Below, piece after piece: positions 8,367 to 17,223 of a stretch of DNA of 64,000 bases. Each line of letters begins with the position of its first letter. Position 1 is the first letter of the stretch. Source of the DNA: Caballeronia sp. SL2Y3. Lineage in GTDB: Bacteria > Pseudomonadota > Gammaproteobacteria > Burkholderiales > Burkholderiaceae. A program made the position numbers and the translations under genes. The stretch is from the NCBI RefSeq assembly GCF_022879575.1, contig NZ_CP084260.1, positions 1,426,001-1,490,000 on the forward strand, read 5' to 3'. Below the pieces are notes generated by a model. The model saw only the letters and a program-made list of their open reading frames with translations. It was not told the origin of the DNA and did not search any database.

Positions 8367-8951
8367 ATGAAGCATCTGCTCTTCTTCTGCGGTCACGCCG
8401 GAACCGGCAAGACGACGCTCGCGAAGCGCCTGTTTGCGCCGCTCATGCGCGAGACAGGCGAGCCGTTCTGTATGCTCGACAAAGACACGCTCTACGGCGC
8501 GTATAGCGCGGCGGCCATCGGCGCGCTGACGGGCGACCCGCACGATCGCGACAGCCCGCTATTCATCAAGCATTTGCGCGACCCGGAGTACCGAAGTCTC
8601 GTCGATACTGCTGCGGAGAACCTCGCGCTGGGCGTGAGCGTGGTCGTGGTCGCGCCGCTGTCGCGCGAAGTGCGCGAGCGGCGGCTCTTCGATCGCGCGT
8701 GGCTCGGCGTCGACGACGATGTGACGATTCGCGTCGTGTGGGTGCACGTCGGAGAGGACGTGGCGCGGGAGCGAATTGCCGCGCGTGCGGATCCGAATGA
8801 TGCATACAAACTGGCGCACTGGGAGGACTACCGGCAGCGTCTTTTCTTTCCCGACGATGCGCTCGCCGCGGATCTGCTGATGTTCGACAACACGGCCTCG
8901 ACCGCGGACGACGAGGCGCGTCTGCTGGCGCGCCTCGTCGCTCACACATGA
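8367..8951 (+). CDS. P-loop ATPase / kinase-like protein
   Basis: 194 aa. A Walker A motif, GHAGTGKTTL (residues 9-18), sits at the very N-terminus, as in small P-loop kinases (gluconate kinase, Zeta toxin, chloramphenicol phosphotransferase type). A later segment VWVHVGEDVARERIAARADPND resembles the lid region of such kinases. No partner or substrate is apparent. It follows the antiporter by 17 bp. Confidence 0.75.
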   Translation: MKHLLFFCGHAGTGKTTLAKRLFAPLMRETGEPFCMLDKDTLYGAYSAAAIGALTGDPHDRDSPLFIKHLRDPEYRSLVDTAAENLALGVSVVVVAPLSREVRERRLFDRAWLGVDDDVTIRVVWVHVGEDVARERIAARADPNDAYKLAHWEDYRQRLFFPDDALAADLLMFDNTASTADDEARLLARLVAHT

Positions 8952-8970
8952 CTGAGAGGACCGAGAGCGT

Positions 8971-10089
8971 CTATGCGACCGCAAGGTGGCGCGCCGTCTC
9001 CAGCGCGTTCGCGCCTTCGTAGAGCTTGCCGAAGCGGTTTGCGAGAAATGCATCCAGCGGAACCTGCTCCTGCCGCACGAAGCCGCTCTGCGGCAAGAGA
9101 CCTTCGCGGAACAGATCCAGTTCAGCGCACACGGCGCCCGCCGTCGTGATCTGGATCGCGCTCATTGGCATACCGCATACATCCTTCGCGACGATCTTGC
9201 GCGTGAAGACGTGCTGGACCAGTTGATCGCTGCCGCCGCCGCGCATGCCCGTCACCGTGACGAAGATCAGCACCACGTCCTGCGCCGTCGATGGGACCGC
9301 GCGCTTGAGCATGGCCTTGAGGCCGTCGCGATCGGTAGACATACGCAGGTCGTCGAGAAGGAACTTCATCAGGTCGCGATGCCCCGGATAGCGCACCGAC
9401 TTGTAGTCCAGCGTCTCGACTCTTCCCGCCAGCGTTTCACACAAGGTCCCGAGTCCGCCCGACGTGTTGAACGCTTCGTACTCGATGCCGTCCAGCGAGA
9501 AATGCTCGACGCCTTCCAGTGGCTGCACCCATTGCGTGCGGCCTTCCCGCACGGCTTCGCACGGCTGGCAATACTCGTTGATGAGTCCGTCGATGCTCCA
9601 CGTCAGGTTGTACTTCAACGCGTTGGTCGGGAACTGCGGCAGCGCGCCGACGCGCATCTTCACTTCGCGCAGGTTATCGAGCCGTCCGGCGAGATCGTGC
9701 GCGACGATGCCGATGAAACCCGGCGCGAGCCCGCACTGCGGCATGAATGCAGTATGCGATCCGTCGGCGATGGCGCGAATCGCATGCGTCGCGCGCACGT
9801 CCTCGGTCAGATCGAAGTAATGCACACCCGCCGCCTTTGCCGCGGATGCCACGCCGATCGCGAGGTAATACGGCAGCGCATTGACGAGCGCATCGAAGCC
9901 GCCGAGCGCATGACGCAGGGCGGGCGTATCGGCCGAATCGACGCGGCGCGTCGCGATGCCCTGCGCGTCGAGTTGCGCGAGCGCGTGTTCGTCGCGATCA
10001 AAAGCGACAACCTCGAAGTCGCCCGTTTCACGCAGCAGATGCGCAATGCTTTGACCGATCAATCCGGCGCCGACCAGTGCCACTTTCAT
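8971..10089 (-). CDS. Saccharopine dehydrogenase family protein (possible L-lysine 6-dehydrogenase)
   Basis: 372 aa. The N-terminus MKVALVGAGLIGQSIAHLL is a Rossmann NAD(P)-binding site, and the conserved HYFDLTED and MPQCGLAPGFIG segments are hallmarks of the saccharopine / lysine dehydrogenase family. The length fits the short single-domain lysine 6-dehydrogenase group, which deaminates lysine at the epsilon carbon. An Lrp-type regulator lies just upstream on the same strand, which supports a role in amino-acid catabolism. The exact substrate is inferred. Confidence 0.75.
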   Translation of the reverse strand: MKVALVGAGLIGQSIAHLLRETGDFEVVAFDRDEHALAQLDAQGIATRRVDSADTPALRHALGGFDALVNALPYYLAIGVASAAKAAGVHYFDLTEDVRATHAIRAIADGSHTAFMPQCGLAPGFIGIVAHDLAGRLDNLREVKMRVGALPQFPTNALKYNLTWSIDGLINEYCQPCEAVREGRTQWVQPLEGVEHFSLDGIEYEAFNTSGGLGTLCETLAGRVETLDYKSVRYPGHRDLMKFLLDDLRMSTDRDGLKAMLKRAVPSTAQDVVLIFVTVTGMRGGGSDQLVQHVFTRKIVAKDVCGMPMSAIQITTAGAVCAELDLFREGLLPQSGFVRQEQVPLDAFLANRFGKLYEGANALETARHLAVA

Positions 10090-10153
10090 TTTCGTCTCCT
10101 TGTTGGGGCATGAACGCCTCAGTGTAGGAGCCCGTGAATATTGATCCTAGACG

Positions 10154-10191
10154 CAAAATGATGCGAAGTGGCGATGGTTTTCGTCATTTTG
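10154..10191. promoter_or_regulatory. Inverted repeat upstream of the dehydrogenase, possible Lrp operator
   Basis: CAAAATGATG (10154-10163) and CGTCATTTTG (10182-10191) form an inverted repeat with one mismatch, in an unusually AT-rich patch between the dehydrogenase start and the Lrp gene. The adjacent stretch 10199-10225 also carries GCATGATGCG and TTTTGCATGC. The position suggests control of the dehydrogenase by the neighbouring Lrp protein, but this is inference. Confidence 0.4.
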
Positions 10192-10225
10192 ACGACCGCA
10201 TGATGCGATTTGTATTTTGCATGCC

Positions 10226-10681
10226 TTAGCCGGTGCGGTCGATCTTGCGTGCAAGAATGATCGAGGTCGTCGTCCGCTCCACGCCTTCGAGCGCTCCGAT
10301 CTCGTCGAGCATGTCGTTGAGACGGTCGGGCGAATCCGCCCGCAGCCACGCGACGTAATCGAATTCGCCGCTCACCGCGCAAAGCAGTTGGACTTCGGGC
10401 ATGCGGGCGAGGCGCTTCTGCACATCGCGACCGTACTTCGGCGCGAGCTTGATGCCGACGTACGCCTGAATGCTCGCGTCGAGCACGTCCTGTCCGAGCC
10501 GCACGCCGTAGCCCGCGATCACGTTGTTCTTCTCCAGCCGCGCGATGCGGGCAATGACCGTCGTGCGCGCGACGCCGAGCTGCCGCGCGAGATTTGCCAC
10601 GCTGTCGCGGGCATTGGTCTGCAACAGCGCGACCAGATTGCGGTCGGTGTCATCGAGTTGATCGAGGCGCGGTGGTCTCAT
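10226..10681 (-). CDS. Lrp/AsnC family transcriptional regulator
   Basis: 151 aa, the standard family length. Residues about 8-60 form the winged helix-turn-helix (LDDTDRNLVALLQTNARDSVANLARQLGVARTTVIARI in segments), followed by the RAM effector-binding domain with PEVQLLCAVSGEFDYVAWLRA. Such regulators bind an amino acid and control nearby catabolic genes. The next gene downstream on the same strand, 136 bp away, is the lysine/saccharopine dehydrogenase, the likely target. Confidence 0.88.
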   Translation of the reverse strand: MRPPRLDQLDDTDRNLVALLQTNARDSVANLARQLGVARTTVIARIARLEKNNVIAGYGVRLGQDVLDASIQAYVGIKLAPKYGRDVQKRLARMPEVQLLCAVSGEFDYVAWLRADSPDRLNDMLDEIGALEGVERTTTSIILARKIDRTG

Positions 10682-10912
10682 ACGGTTCCCTTCGCTTGAC
10701 TTTGCGTGACTTCGTTTTGCATTCGTTATTCGATGCGCATTTTTCCAGAGACGTATCGAATGTAAGCAGTTGTGGCAATGCAGGCGAATTGTCGCTCATT
10801 CGTGATACTAATATCGGGCGATGGCGTCATTCTCGCGGTCGAGCCGGCCCGCACCATGAGCAGGGTTAGGCCACGCGGCTCGCCACTTTTCCATTGATCG
10901 AAAGGTTTACGA

Positions 10913-11446
10913 ATGAAAAAAACACTCGTCGCACTGGCGGCATCCTGCGCCGTCACGGCGGTCTTTGCACAATCGTCGGCGCCTGTGGCAAGCGCATCCG
11001 CTCCTGCCGTGGCCGCGCAACCTGCGTCCGCGGCCGCGCCGGCAGGTTCGAAGCGCGAAGCGCGCGTCGAAGAACGCATCGCCCAATTGCATTCGAGTCT
11101 AAAGATCACGTCCGCACAGGAAGCGCAGTGGGCGCCGTTCGCCGACGCCATGCGTCAAAACGCCCGCACGATGGCGGACCTGTATCGCCAACGCATTGCG
11201 CAGCGCGAGACCATGTCCGCACTCGACGACATAAAGCAGTATCAGCAGATCACGCAAGCCAACGCGGACGGCACGAAGCGTCTGGTCGACGCATTCGAGC
11301 CGCTGTATGCGAGCCTCTCGCCCGAACAGAAGAAGCTCGCCGACACGAGCTTCCGTCAGGAAGGCGAACACCACGGTCGCCGTGAACATGGCCCGCGGCA
11401 CCCGCGCGCATCCGGTGCAGACGCTGCATCGGCGACGAAGCCTTAA
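10913..11446 (+). CDS. Periplasmic LTXXQ-motif (Spy/CpxP-like) protein
   Basis: 177 aa with a Sec signal peptide (MKKTLVALAASCAVTAVFAQ, cleavage expected after FA-Q). An Ala/Ser/Pro-rich linker follows, then a helical region with ARVEERIAQLHSSLKITSAQEAQW and a late LSPEQKKLAD, which matches the LTXXQ signature of Spy/CpxP periplasmic proteins. Those act as stress chaperones or sensors. The tail is rich in His and Arg (EHHGRREHGPRH), which may bind metal. The ribosome binding site is AAAGG. A strong terminator follows. Confidence 0.8.
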   Translation: MKKTLVALAASCAVTAVFAQSSAPVASASAPAVAAQPASAAAPAGSKREARVEERIAQLHSSLKITSAQEAQWAPFADAMRQNARTMADLYRQRIAQRETMSALDDIKQYQQITQANADGTKRLVDAFEPLYASLSPEQKKLADTSFRQEGEHHGRREHGPRHPRASGADAASATKP

Positions 11447-11472
11447 GTACGCGGCGATTGTCGCGCAAGGAG

Positions 11473-11503
11473 AGGCCCGCATCTCATCGATGCGGGCCTT
11501 TTT
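11473..11503 (+). terminator. Rho-independent terminator after the Spy-like gene
   Basis: A perfect 10-bp stem, AGGCCCGCAT (11473-11482) with ATGCGGGCCT (11490-11499), a 7-nt loop, and a T run at 11499-11503. Confidence 0.9.
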
Positions 11504-11504
11504 G

Positions 11505-11556
11505 CATTTTCCACGCGGCATGCTGCGTGCAGCGTGCCGCGTAATGGATGCAAAAT
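11505..11556. repeat. Nested inverted repeat rich in GCATGC
   Basis: GCGGCATGCTG (11515-11525) and CAGCGTGCCGC (11530-11540) form an 11-bp stem with one mismatch and a 4-nt loop. Outside it, TGCATTTT and ATGCAAAATGC form a looser outer inverted repeat. It resembles the GCATGC-containing elements near 23233 and in the array at 45803-46157. Confidence 0.5.
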
Positions 11557-11614
11557 GCTCCAATAGCCGTTAGCATCGCGGTCTTGACCTCGTCTTCATG
11601 TCTTCCTTTTTCCC

Positions 11615-12043
11615 ATGCTCGAACTCGCCCCACCCGACCTTTTCAACGATCCCGTCGCGCGCCGCGTCGTCAAGAACGAGGCCGTGGCCGTCGAATTCGC
11701 GGCTGCCGCCGGCGAACTGATGAGTCTCGAAGGACCGAACCGCTATGTGGCGGGCGACGCCATAGTGACGGGCGCATCGGGCGAACGCTGGGTCGTGTCG
11801 CGCGAACGTTTCGACGCGAAGTACACGCCCGAAGGCGGCATCGTGCATGGCGAGCCGGGCACGTATCGCAACCGGCCGAGCGTCGTGCTCGCCAAGCAGA
11901 TGCAGGAACCGTTCAGGATCGCGCGCTCCGCTGCGGGCGACGTGCTGACAGGCGAGCCCGGCGACTGGGTAATGCAGTATGCACCGGGCGATTATGGCGT
12001 GGTGAAGGCGGCGCGATTCGCGAAGGTGTATCGCGCGGTCTGA
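11615..12043 (+). CDS. PGDYG-motif protein of unknown function
   Basis: 142 aa with no signal peptide or membrane segment. It carries the sequence YAPGDYGVV near the C-terminus, the name-giving motif of the PGDYG-domain proteins, plus a central RYVAGDAIVTGASGERWVVSRERFDAKYTP segment typical of that group. No function is known. It stands alone between two terminator-like hairpins. Confidence 0.7.
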   Translation: MLELAPPDLFNDPVARRVVKNEAVAVEFAAAAGELMSLEGPNRYVAGDAIVTGASGERWVVSRERFDAKYTPEGGIVHGEPGTYRNRPSVVLAKQMQEPFRIARSAAGDVLTGEPGDWVMQYAPGDYGVVKAARFAKVYRAV

Positions 12044-12292
12044 GGTTCTCTACGTTTGACGCGAGTCACATCTCTTGCGCCTCGCAATACTAATAAGGAC
12101 ACCTGAATACACTTTCAGTTTCGATAGCGCCTCAGAGCGCGCGATGCAATGGCCTCTAAGCGCCCGCCTTCAGACGCCCAGCAACTGCTCGCGTACTGAG
12201 CGCCGCAAGGCCTTGCGTTTCGACCATCCGAGCGGTGCGAGCGCCTCTACCGCATGAAGGCGCCTAGAACGCCTTCAACGCGCAGCCCTAAG

Positions 12293-12316
12293 CACTCAAG
12301 CACTCAAGCACTCAAG
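12293..12316. repeat. 8-bp tandem repeat running through the stop codon of the DUF3022 gene
   Basis: CACTCAAG occurs three times in a row. On the minus strand this is TTGAGTGC repeated; the first copy carries the TGA stop of the DUF3022 gene (12314-12312). A 7-bp stem hairpin (GAAGGCG / CGCCTTC) lies further downstream at 12256-12276. Confidence 0.85.
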
Positions 12317-12677
12317 CAAAGTCCTCCCCCATTTCGATCTCGACCTCGCGCGGGACGGCCTCCCCGTTCGCATAACGCTCTTCGAGCGAGCCGAGCGTCG
12401 CCTCGACATAGGCCCGCAGCACCGCGTAGCTGCGCGCCTGCAAACGCGGCGGCAGCGCGCGGTATCGCGCGAGCGCGCCCGGATCGAAGCGCACATCGAT
12501 GGTAATGCGCCGCGCCGTCGAGCCGAAGCGCATCGCGATGTAGTGAATCATCAGCGAAGTGCGGCCGCTGTCGTCGATGCGTTCGGCGAACTGCGTCTGC
12601 TCGGGGAAGAGATCGCTGATCACGTGTGCGAGCATGTCGATATCCGCGCTCGCGCAGTCGTATTGGTAATCGTCCAT
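12312..12677 (-). CDS. DUF3022 family protein
   Basis: 121 aa from the ATG at 12677 (MDDYQYDCASADI). The segments IHYIAMRFGSTARRITIDVRFDPGALARYRALP and YVEATLGSLEERYANGEAVPREVEIEMGEDFA match a short protein family found mainly in Burkholderiaceae that I recall as DUF3022. No catalytic motif is visible. It begins 15 bp after the stop of the YhfC gene on the same strand, so the two are probably one transcription unit. Confidence 0.65.
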   Translation of the reverse strand: MDDYQYDCASADIDMLAHVISDLFPEQTQFAERIDDSGRTSLMIHYIAMRFGSTARRITIDVRFDPGALARYRALPPRLQARSYAVLRAYVEATLGSLEERYANGEAVPREVEIEMGEDFA

Positions 12678-12691
12678 TCGGTTTCGGTCGT

Positions 12692-13510
12692 TCAGGGTTG
12701 GCGGGCGGCGGGAGTCGATGAATTGTCGGCTTCGGCGGCGCGGCGATAGTAGCGCACGAGCGCCAGCGCGACGATGACGCCCAGCACGAGATACACCGCA
12801 TCCGCCGCGACGAGCGGAATCATGCGCGCCTGAAACAGCGCAGCGGGCAGTCCGACAAGCGCATGAGCGGCGATCAGCACGCCGAGCGCACCACGCGAGC
12901 GCTCGCGCAGCAGTTGCCACATGAGCGCCGAGAAGCCAAGTTGGAAGACGAATGCACTCACGCGCTCGACCAGAAAGATGCCCGCCGACACCGGCGACAA
13001 GCTCATCAGGATCATGTGAATGCGCGCGAGGGCGTCGAGCGGCGCGCTTTCGAAATGCGCGTCGAGCGTGCCGTTATTCGCGAGGATTGCATACAAGATC
13101 CACTGCGCCTGCACCAGCGCGCCGACGATCCAGGCTTCCGCCCCGCCATGACCGATGCCGTAGCCGAGCGCCGGGCCGTGTCGTTCGAGCGCACCGGGCT
13201 CGCGCCGGATCAGCCATTTCATGCCGGCGAAGCGCCCCGCTTCCTCGCATACGCCCGCCGCGAGGGCGCCGTACACGACGAACACGACAGGATTCGACAG
13301 CCAATGCGACGTCACCGCATTGCCGAGCGCGAAGCCGTGCAGCGCGCGCTCGATGACCATCGCAAAGAGCGCGAAGACCGCGATGCCGAGAATCGGCTCG
13401 CGCGGCACCAGCCTAAAGCGCGTGCGCAGCTTGCGGTACAACACGACGGGCATGGCCGCGACGACGAGCGTCACGAATACGAGGCCCGCCAGCGTCGGGA
13501 TGCTGACCAT
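12692..13510 (-). CDS. YhfC-family intramembrane protease
   Basis: 272 aa with about eight membrane segments. The membrane-embedded motifs GVCEEAGRF (residues about 85-95) and GYGIGHGGAEA (about 115-126) carry the paired Glu and His residues of the YhfC / glutamic-type CPBP-related intramembrane proteases. The substrate is unknown. It is followed by the DUF3022 gene 14 bp later. It is convergent with nothing and lies just downstream of the ptxS gene, which is on the same strand. Confidence 0.75.
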   Translation of the reverse strand: MVSIPTLAGLVFVTLVVAAMPVVLYRKLRTRFRLVPREPILGIAVFALFAMVIERALHGFALGNAVTSHWLSNPVVFVVYGALAAGVCEEAGRFAGMKWLIRREPGALERHGPALGYGIGHGGAEAWIVGALVQAQWILYAILANNGTLDAHFESAPLDALARIHMILMSLSPVSAGIFLVERVSAFVFQLGFSALMWQLLRERSRGALGVLIAAHALVGLPAALFQARMIPLVAADAVYLVLGVIVALALVRYYRRAAEADNSSTPAARQP

Positions 13511-13520
13511 TCAGGTGCCT

Positions 13521-14615
13521 TCAGAGTCCGTGAGTCGCCGGCTGTTGTGTGACGCCGGCCGAGCGTTGCGTCGAGGACCGCACGATGAGTTCGCCCGGCA
13601 GCAGGCACTCGCGCGCCGGCATCAACGCACCGCCGAGCCGCTCGTGCAGAAACTCGACCGCGCGCCGGCCGATGTCGTAGGTGGGCTGGCGAACCGCCGT
13701 CATGCCCGCGAGTTCCGCCCATTCCGAATCGTCGATGGCGAGCAGCGCGACGCTCGCCTGCCAGTCCGGGCCGTGCCGCTCCTTCAAGTGCACGGCGACG
13801 CGCAGCGCAACCGGCCCGTTTGCCGCGAAAAGCGCCACGCGCTTGCCGGCCGAGCGCGCGGCATCGACACGCCGGTCCATTTCGGCGAGCGCGGATGCGG
13901 CATCCGAGAGATCGAGCACGAGCGTCGAACCGCTTGCGCCGAGCGCCGCGACGGCCTCGCGGAACGCGGCTTCGCGCAAGCGTCGGGAACTCACGTGCGT
14001 CACCGGCTGCACGATGAAGAGCAACTCGTCGAAGCCTTCATCGACGAGATGACGCGTGGCGAGCGCGACGGCGGCAGGATTGTCGAGCCCGACCATATCG
14101 GTGACGATGCCTTCGACCGTGCGGTCCACGAGCACGACCGGAATGCCGCCTTGCGTGAAGCCCTGCAGCAGTTCTTCCTTCACGCCGAGCGCGTTGACGA
14201 TCACGCCTTCCACGCGGTAAGTGGTGAGCAGTTGCAGATAACGCCGCTCCATGTCGACCTCGTTCGCGGCATGGCAGATGAGCGGCATGTAGCCGAGCGC
14301 ATGGCAGGCGGCCTCGACGCCTTGCACCACTTCGACCGAATAGGGATTCGTGAGGTCGGCGAGCAACATGCCGATCAACCGGTTGCGCCCGCGTTTCAGG
14401 CCGCGCGCCATCTGGTTCGGCCGATAGTCGAGCTTCGCGATGGCCGCTTCGATGCGCTCGCGTAATTCGAGCGACAGCACGCCCGTCTCGCCGTTCAGAT
14501 AACGCGAAATGCTGGTCTTGCCGGTGCCGGCCTCGCGTGCGACGTCGGTGATCGTCGCGCGTCGGGCGGCGAAAGTCAGCGGGCGAAGAGTCTGCTTGTT
14601 GGGATCGTCGGACAT
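13521..14615 (-). CDS. ptxS: LacI-family regulator, PtxS-like (2-ketogluconate operon)
   Basis: 364 aa from Met at 14615; an ATG at 14660 would add 15 residues. An N-terminal helix-turn-helix (ATITDVAREAGTGKTSISRYLNG) is followed by the hinge helix NQMARGLKRGR and a periplasmic-binding-like effector domain, the standard LacI layout. It is the last gene of a kgu operon, which is where ptxS is found in Pseudomonas; there PtxS represses the operon until 2-ketogluconate binds. The assignment rests on family and context. A matching operator lies at the start of kguE. Confidence 0.82.
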   Translation of the reverse strand: MSDDPNKQTLRPLTFAARRATITDVAREAGTGKTSISRYLNGETGVLSLELRERIEAAIAKLDYRPNQMARGLKRGRNRLIGMLLADLTNPYSVEVVQGVEAACHALGYMPLICHAANEVDMERRYLQLLTTYRVEGVIVNALGVKEELLQGFTQGGIPVVLVDRTVEGIVTDMVGLDNPAAVALATRHLVDEGFDELLFIVQPVTHVSSRRLREAAFREAVAALGASGSTLVLDLSDAASALAEMDRRVDAARSAGKRVALFAANGPVALRVAVHLKERHGPDWQASVALLAIDDSEWAELAGMTAVRQPTYDIGRRAVEFLHERLGGALMPARECLLPGELIVRSSTQRSAGVTQQPATHGL

Positions 14616-14740
14616 GATGTGTCGTGAGGACTGGCTCGTGCTCGTCGAGCGCCGATGCACGTTGCATACAAAATGCGAGGCGGTGCAAGCGTGCCGCCCA
14701 AGCGCATGTTATCGCATGCGACGCGCCGATCCCATCGCGG

Positions 14741-15712
14741 TTAGCGCATGCGCACTTCGCGATTGACGATGTTTTCTGTGAGCGTGCCGTCGAGCGCGCC
14801 GATCAGATTCTCGGCGGCATTGCGGTTCATTGCATGCCGCGTTTCGTGCGTGGCCGAGCCGATGTGCGGCAGCGCGACGACGTTCTTCATCGAAAGGAGC
14901 GGCGAATCGGCTGGCAGCGGCTCCTGCTGGAACACATCGAGGCCGGCGGCGCGGATCGTGCCGTTTTTCAGCGCTTCGATGAGCGCGGTTTCATCGACGG
15001 TCGGCCCGCGTGACGCGTTGATGAGGATCGCGTTCGGCTTCATCTTCTTCAGTTCATTGGCGCCGATGAGACCGCGCGTTTCGGGCGTGAGCGGCACTTG
15101 CAGACACACGAAATCGGACTGCGCGAGCAGTTCGTCGAGCGGCACGCGCTTCGCGCCGTATTGTTGCTCGGCTTGCTCGTTGGGCTGCCTGTTCGTATAG
15201 AGCACGTTCATGCGAAAGCCGAGCGCGGCACGCCGCGCGACTGCCCCGCCGATGCGGCCAAGTCCCACGATACCAAGCGTCTTGCCCTGCACGTCGACGC
15301 CGAAACATGCTTCGCCGATGCTTCCTTTCCAGTTGCCTTCCTTCACCCATTCGGCGAGTTCGACGACGCGGCGCGCGCTTGCAAGGATTAACGCGAAGAC
15401 CGTATCGGCGGTGGATTCGGTCAGCACGTCGGGCGTGTGCGTCAGGACGATGCCGCGACGCGTCAGGTCGTCGACGTCGAAGTTGTCGAAGCCTACCGAT
15501 ACGGTCGATAACGCCTTCAGGCGCGTGGCGCCTTCGAGCATGTCGGGCGTGATCTTCACGCTTGCGCCGATGGCGCCGTCGGCGTCCTTGAGCGCCGCTA
15601 CGAACGCGGCGTGGTCCTTCGGATCGACATTGATGACTTCCGCGTGCGTGCGAAGGTACGCTTCCACGTCGGGCGGTAAGGGCTTGTAGGCTACGATCTT
15701 TTTCTGAGTCAT
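14741..15712 (-). CDS. kguD: 2-ketogluconate-6-phosphate reductase (2-hydroxyacid dehydrogenase family)
   Basis: 323 aa from the ATG at 15712 (MTQKKIVAYK). The NAD(P) site LGIVGLGRIGGAVARRA (about residues 148-164), the Arg in INASRGPTVDE, the Glu in FQQEP and the His in LPHIGSATHETR are the catalytic set of D-2-hydroxyacid dehydrogenases. The family also includes glyoxylate/hydroxypyruvate reductases; the kgu operon context supports reduction of 2-keto-6-phosphogluconate to 6-phosphogluconate. The frame stays open upstream to 15760, encoding MNADGPLKGDLNPL, but that stretch resembles the repeat units at 4375-5460 and is not needed for the fold. Confidence 0.82.
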   Translation of the reverse strand: MTQKKIVAYKPLPPDVEAYLRTHAEVINVDPKDHAAFVAALKDADGAIGASVKITPDMLEGATRLKALSTVSVGFDNFDVDDLTRRGIVLTHTPDVLTESTADTVFALILASARRVVELAEWVKEGNWKGSIGEACFGVDVQGKTLGIVGLGRIGGAVARRAALGFRMNVLYTNRQPNEQAEQQYGAKRVPLDELLAQSDFVCLQVPLTPETRGLIGANELKKMKPNAILINASRGPTVDETALIEALKNGTIRAAGLDVFQQEPLPADSPLLSMKNVVALPHIGSATHETRHAMNRNAAENLIGALDGTLTENIVNREVRMR

Positions 15713-15763
15713 GGTCGGCAATGGGTTCAAGTCGCCCTTGAGCGGGCCGTCAGCATTCATTCT
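15713..15763. repeat. Possible solitary degenerate copy of the 4375-5460 repeat unit
   Basis: The stretch before kguD reads GGGTTCAAGTCGCCC, then GTCAGCATTCATTCTTCG. This resembles a shortened repeat unit (GGCTTCAGRTCGCCC ... GCATTCATRATG). The minus-strand peptide MNADGPLKGDLNPL parallels MNADAP ... LLGDLKPL at the C-terminus of the oxidoreductase. The match is short, so chance is possible. Confidence 0.4.
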
Positions 15764-15863
15764 TCGTGGAACTTGTACTCGCGTCGGTGTATCTGCGTTG
15801 CTGCCTCATAAAGCGATTCAACGTCAACATACCGACAAAGCAAGTCCCACCAAACCGCATACG

Positions 15864-17147
15864 TCAAGACCGCAAAACCCGCGAAGCCGGAACGGCGGCT
15901 TGAGGCTTGACAGCCAACGTGAACCAAACGGAAAGCAAGAGCGCAACGCTCATGAACACGTACGAGGCCGCTGGCGACCCGGTCGCGCCGTTCAGATATC
16001 CGACCACGTAGGAACCCACGAACGAGCCCAGCGCCCCCATGCTATTGATAAGCGCCATCGCTCCGCCTGCGACGTTCTTCGGCAGCAACTCGGGCACGAT
16101 CGCAAAGAAAGGCCCGTACGGCGCATACATGGCGGCACCGGCAATCACGAGCAAGGTGTACGACGCCCAAAAATTAGTTGTCCCAAGCAGATACGAACCC
16201 GCGAACGCCACCGCGCCGATCAGCAGGAAGGGCCACACGAACGCCTTGCGTGCCTGGAGCTTGTCGGAGGCCCACGAGGCGAGCAGCATCGCAATGGTGG
16301 CCGCGAGATAAGGCACAGCCGAAAGCCATCCCGTCTCGACCATACCGAGCGTGGAGCCGCTCTTCAGAATCGACGGAAGCCACAGCACGAAGCCATACAC
16401 GCCGATGCTCCAGCAGAAATACTGCGCGCACAACTTCATGACCGCGGGCGATTTGAAGGCCTCGCGATAGTTCTTAACCGGCTTGATCGCGGCCTGCTCC
16501 GCGCGCAGCGTCGCATCGAGATCGCGCTTCTCTTGATCCGAAAGCCAGCTCACCTGCGCGGGCTTGTCCTTGACGATGAACCACCAGATCACCGCCCACG
16601 CGATCGCCGGAAGACCTTCGGCGACGAACATGTGACGCCAGCCGAACGAATTCACGAGATAACCGGACACGACCGACATCCACAGCACCGTCACCGGATT
16701 GCCGAGAATGAGGAACGTATTGGCGCGCGATCGCTCGGACTTCGTGAACCAGTTCGCGATGAAGACGAGCATCGCGGGCATCACTGCGGCTTCGACGATG
16801 CCGAGCACGAAGCGAATGGCCATCAACGACGGAATGTTGCTGACCATGCCCGTCGCCGCCGCGCATCCGCCCCAGAGCACGAGGCTCCAGAACACGAGCT
16901 TCTTGACGCTGCGGCGTTCTGCGTAGATCGCGCCCGGAATCTGAAAGAAGAAATAGCCGAGAAAGAACAGCGCGCCGATCAGCGACGACAGTCCCTTGCT
17001 GATTCCGAGATCCTGATTGATGCCGGCGGCCGAGGCGAAGCCGTAGTTCGCGCGGTCGAGATACGCGAGGCTGTACGTGATGAAGACGATCGGCATGATC
17101 GCCCACCAGCGGCGCACGGCGAGCGTGGGGGTCGAGGATGTGTGCAT
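15864..17147 (-). CDS. kguT: 2-ketogluconate transporter, MFS anion:cation symporter family
   Basis: 427 aa from the ATG at 17147. About twelve membrane segments are seen, beginning WWAIMPIVFITYSLAYLDRANYGFA, which is the characteristic first helix of the anion:cation symporter (ACS) branch of the MFS. The motif FVLGIVEAAVMPAMLVFIANWF in the fourth helix also fits. Neighbouring kinase, reductase and epimerase genes point to 2-ketogluconate as substrate. It lies 76 bp downstream of the kinase gene. Confidence 0.82.
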   Translation of the reverse strand: MHTSSTPTLAVRRWWAIMPIVFITYSLAYLDRANYGFASAAGINQDLGISKGLSSLIGALFFLGYFFFQIPGAIYAERRSVKKLVFWSLVLWGGCAAATGMVSNIPSLMAIRFVLGIVEAAVMPAMLVFIANWFTKSERSRANTFLILGNPVTVLWMSVVSGYLVNSFGWRHMFVAEGLPAIAWAVIWWFIVKDKPAQVSWLSDQEKRDLDATLRAEQAAIKPVKNYREAFKSPAVMKLCAQYFCWSIGVYGFVLWLPSILKSGSTLGMVETGWLSAVPYLAATIAMLLASWASDKLQARKAFVWPFLLIGAVAFAGSYLLGTTNFWASYTLLVIAGAAMYAPYGPFFAIVPELLPKNVAGGAMALINSMGALGSFVGSYVVGYLNGATGSPAASYVFMSVALLLSVWFTLAVKPQAAVPASRVLRS

Positions 17148-17223
17148 GTTGTCTCCGAACGCTGAGTGTCGGGTGTTTAGGGCTCGCTCGTGATCGAGTT
17201 CGCCTCGATGTCGTCTGGCGATG

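Noticed and set aside
15713..15760. kguD starting at 15760
   Set aside because: The extra 16 residues precede the normal N-terminus MTQKKIVAYK of the dehydrogenase fold and resemble the array repeat, so they are probably not translated.
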